The position numbers were made by a program, and so were the translations under genes. This document shows, one piece after another, positions 7,876-8,021 of a stretch of 8,021 bases of DNA. The stretch comes from an uncultured Selenomonadaceae bacterium. GTDB lineage: Bacteria > Bacillota > Negativicutes > Selenomonadales > Selenomonadaceae. Every line of letters begins with the position of its first letter. The first letter of the stretch is position 1. Location: the NCBI GenBank assembly GCA_958415865.1, contig CATYZV010000071.1, positions 1 through 8,021 of the forward strand. The letters run 5' to 3'. The notes below the pieces were generated by a model, which made no database searches, was not told where the DNA came from, and was given only the letters and a program-made list of their open reading frames with translations.

Positions 7876-7930
7876 TGTAGAAATCCTCCTTAGGGTATTA
7901 TTTATCAGTGCTGAGATCAAACTAAAACAT

Positions 7931-7938
7931 ATTATAAT
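7931..7938. promoter_or_regulatory. Symmetric -10 element, probable csp promoter
   Basis: ATTATAAT is its own reverse complement, so it presents TATAAT on both strands (- strand 7936 to 7931, + strand 7933 to 7938). On the - strand it lies at a suitable distance for csp, with a leader of roughly 50 bases. On the + strand it could start a transcript near 7945, just before the ribosome binding site at 7951. No convincing -35 is seen on either strand, so strength and direction are uncertain. Confidence 0.45.
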
Positions 7939-7950
7939 CTTCCACACATT

Positions 7951-7988
7951 AAGGGGAGGACTTAGACATGATTTTAATTGAGTTCTGA
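7951..7988 (+). other. Strong ribosome binding site followed by six-codon ORF
   Basis: AAGGGGAGGA at 7951-7960 is followed seven bases later by ATG 7968, which reads MILIEF and stops at TGA 7986-7988. The site is as strong as those of the atp genes. It may be a leader peptide for a gene beyond the window, the remnant of a gene, or chance. The peptide has no run of one regulatory amino acid, and no attenuator hairpin is visible before the window ends. Confidence 0.3.
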
Positions 7989-8007
7989 ACCTGAATGACT
8001 ATATAAT
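7978..8007 (+). promoter_or_regulatory. Possible rightward promoter leaving the window
   Basis: TTGAGT (7978-7983, 4 of 6 to consensus) and a perfect TATAAT (8002-8007) are separated by 18 bases. The start would be near 8014, serving a gene to the right that is not in the window. The -35 overlaps the end of the six-codon ORF. Confidence 0.45.
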
Positions 8008-8021
8008 AGCACGAATGTGGA

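Noticed and set aside
7876..7947. Upstream extension of csp by 24 codons (- strand)
   Set aside because: The family start [10 protein letters not shown] has a strong ribosome binding site right before it, and the extension covers that site and the leader.

Overview
This window holds a complete F-type (F1Fo) ATP synthase operon in the order atpI-atpB-atpE-atpF-atpH-atpA-atpG-atpD-atpC, all on the + strand. It is followed by a YhcH/YjgK/YiaL-family (DUF386) beta-barrel gene on the same strand and a cold-shock protein gene on the opposite strand. The gene order, strong AGGAGG-type ribosome binding sites, frequent TTG starts, and AtpB, AtpE and CspA of Bacillota type suggest an anaerobic Bacillota. 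Negativicutes (Selenomonadales/Acidaminococcales-like) is the best guess. That placement rests on the general look of the proteins, not on a search, and I do not assign a genus.

Layout. Bases 1-107: an extended -10 promoter (TGgTATAAT, with a -35-like ATGGCA 17 bases upstream) and the leader of the atp operon. 108-500: atpI, a four-helix membrane accessory protein. 501-635: an AT-rich spacer with a perfect CCGGAA/TTCCGG hairpin and a strong ribosome binding site that does not line up with the atpB frame. 636-2212: the Fo genes atpB (a), atpE (c) and atpF (b). 2206-7029: the stalk and F1 genes atpH (delta), atpA (alpha), atpG (gamma), atpD (beta) and atpC (epsilon). 7042-7095: a long intrinsic terminator closing the operon, with a probable promoter for the next gene nested in it. 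7135-7596: the YhcH-family gene. 7602-7636: a terminator shared by the two convergent genes. 7660-7875 (- strand): csp. 7876-8021: a short divergent intergenic region with a symmetric ATTATAAT, a strong ribosome binding site followed by a six-codon ORF, and a rightward promoter pointing out of the window.

How the genes work together. The a subunit and c-ring form the ion channel and rotor in the membrane. The b subunit and delta form the peripheral stalk. Gamma and epsilon form the central stalk, which couples c-ring rotation to the alpha3-beta3 catalytic head. AtpI probably helps assemble the c-ring or Fo. All catalytic and coupling residues I looked for are present, so the enzyme should be functional.

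I see no CRISPR array, insertion sequence, phage gene or RNA gene, and nothing that amounts to a new system. The points worth a second look are small: the unusual atpB start (out-of-frame mini-ORF next to an A6 run), a 22-residue repeat at the AtpB N-terminus, an Asp/Glu pair in the c subunit, a Glu-to-Gln change in the YhcH-family protein, promoter and terminator overlap at 7042-7100, and the mini-ORF at the right edge.
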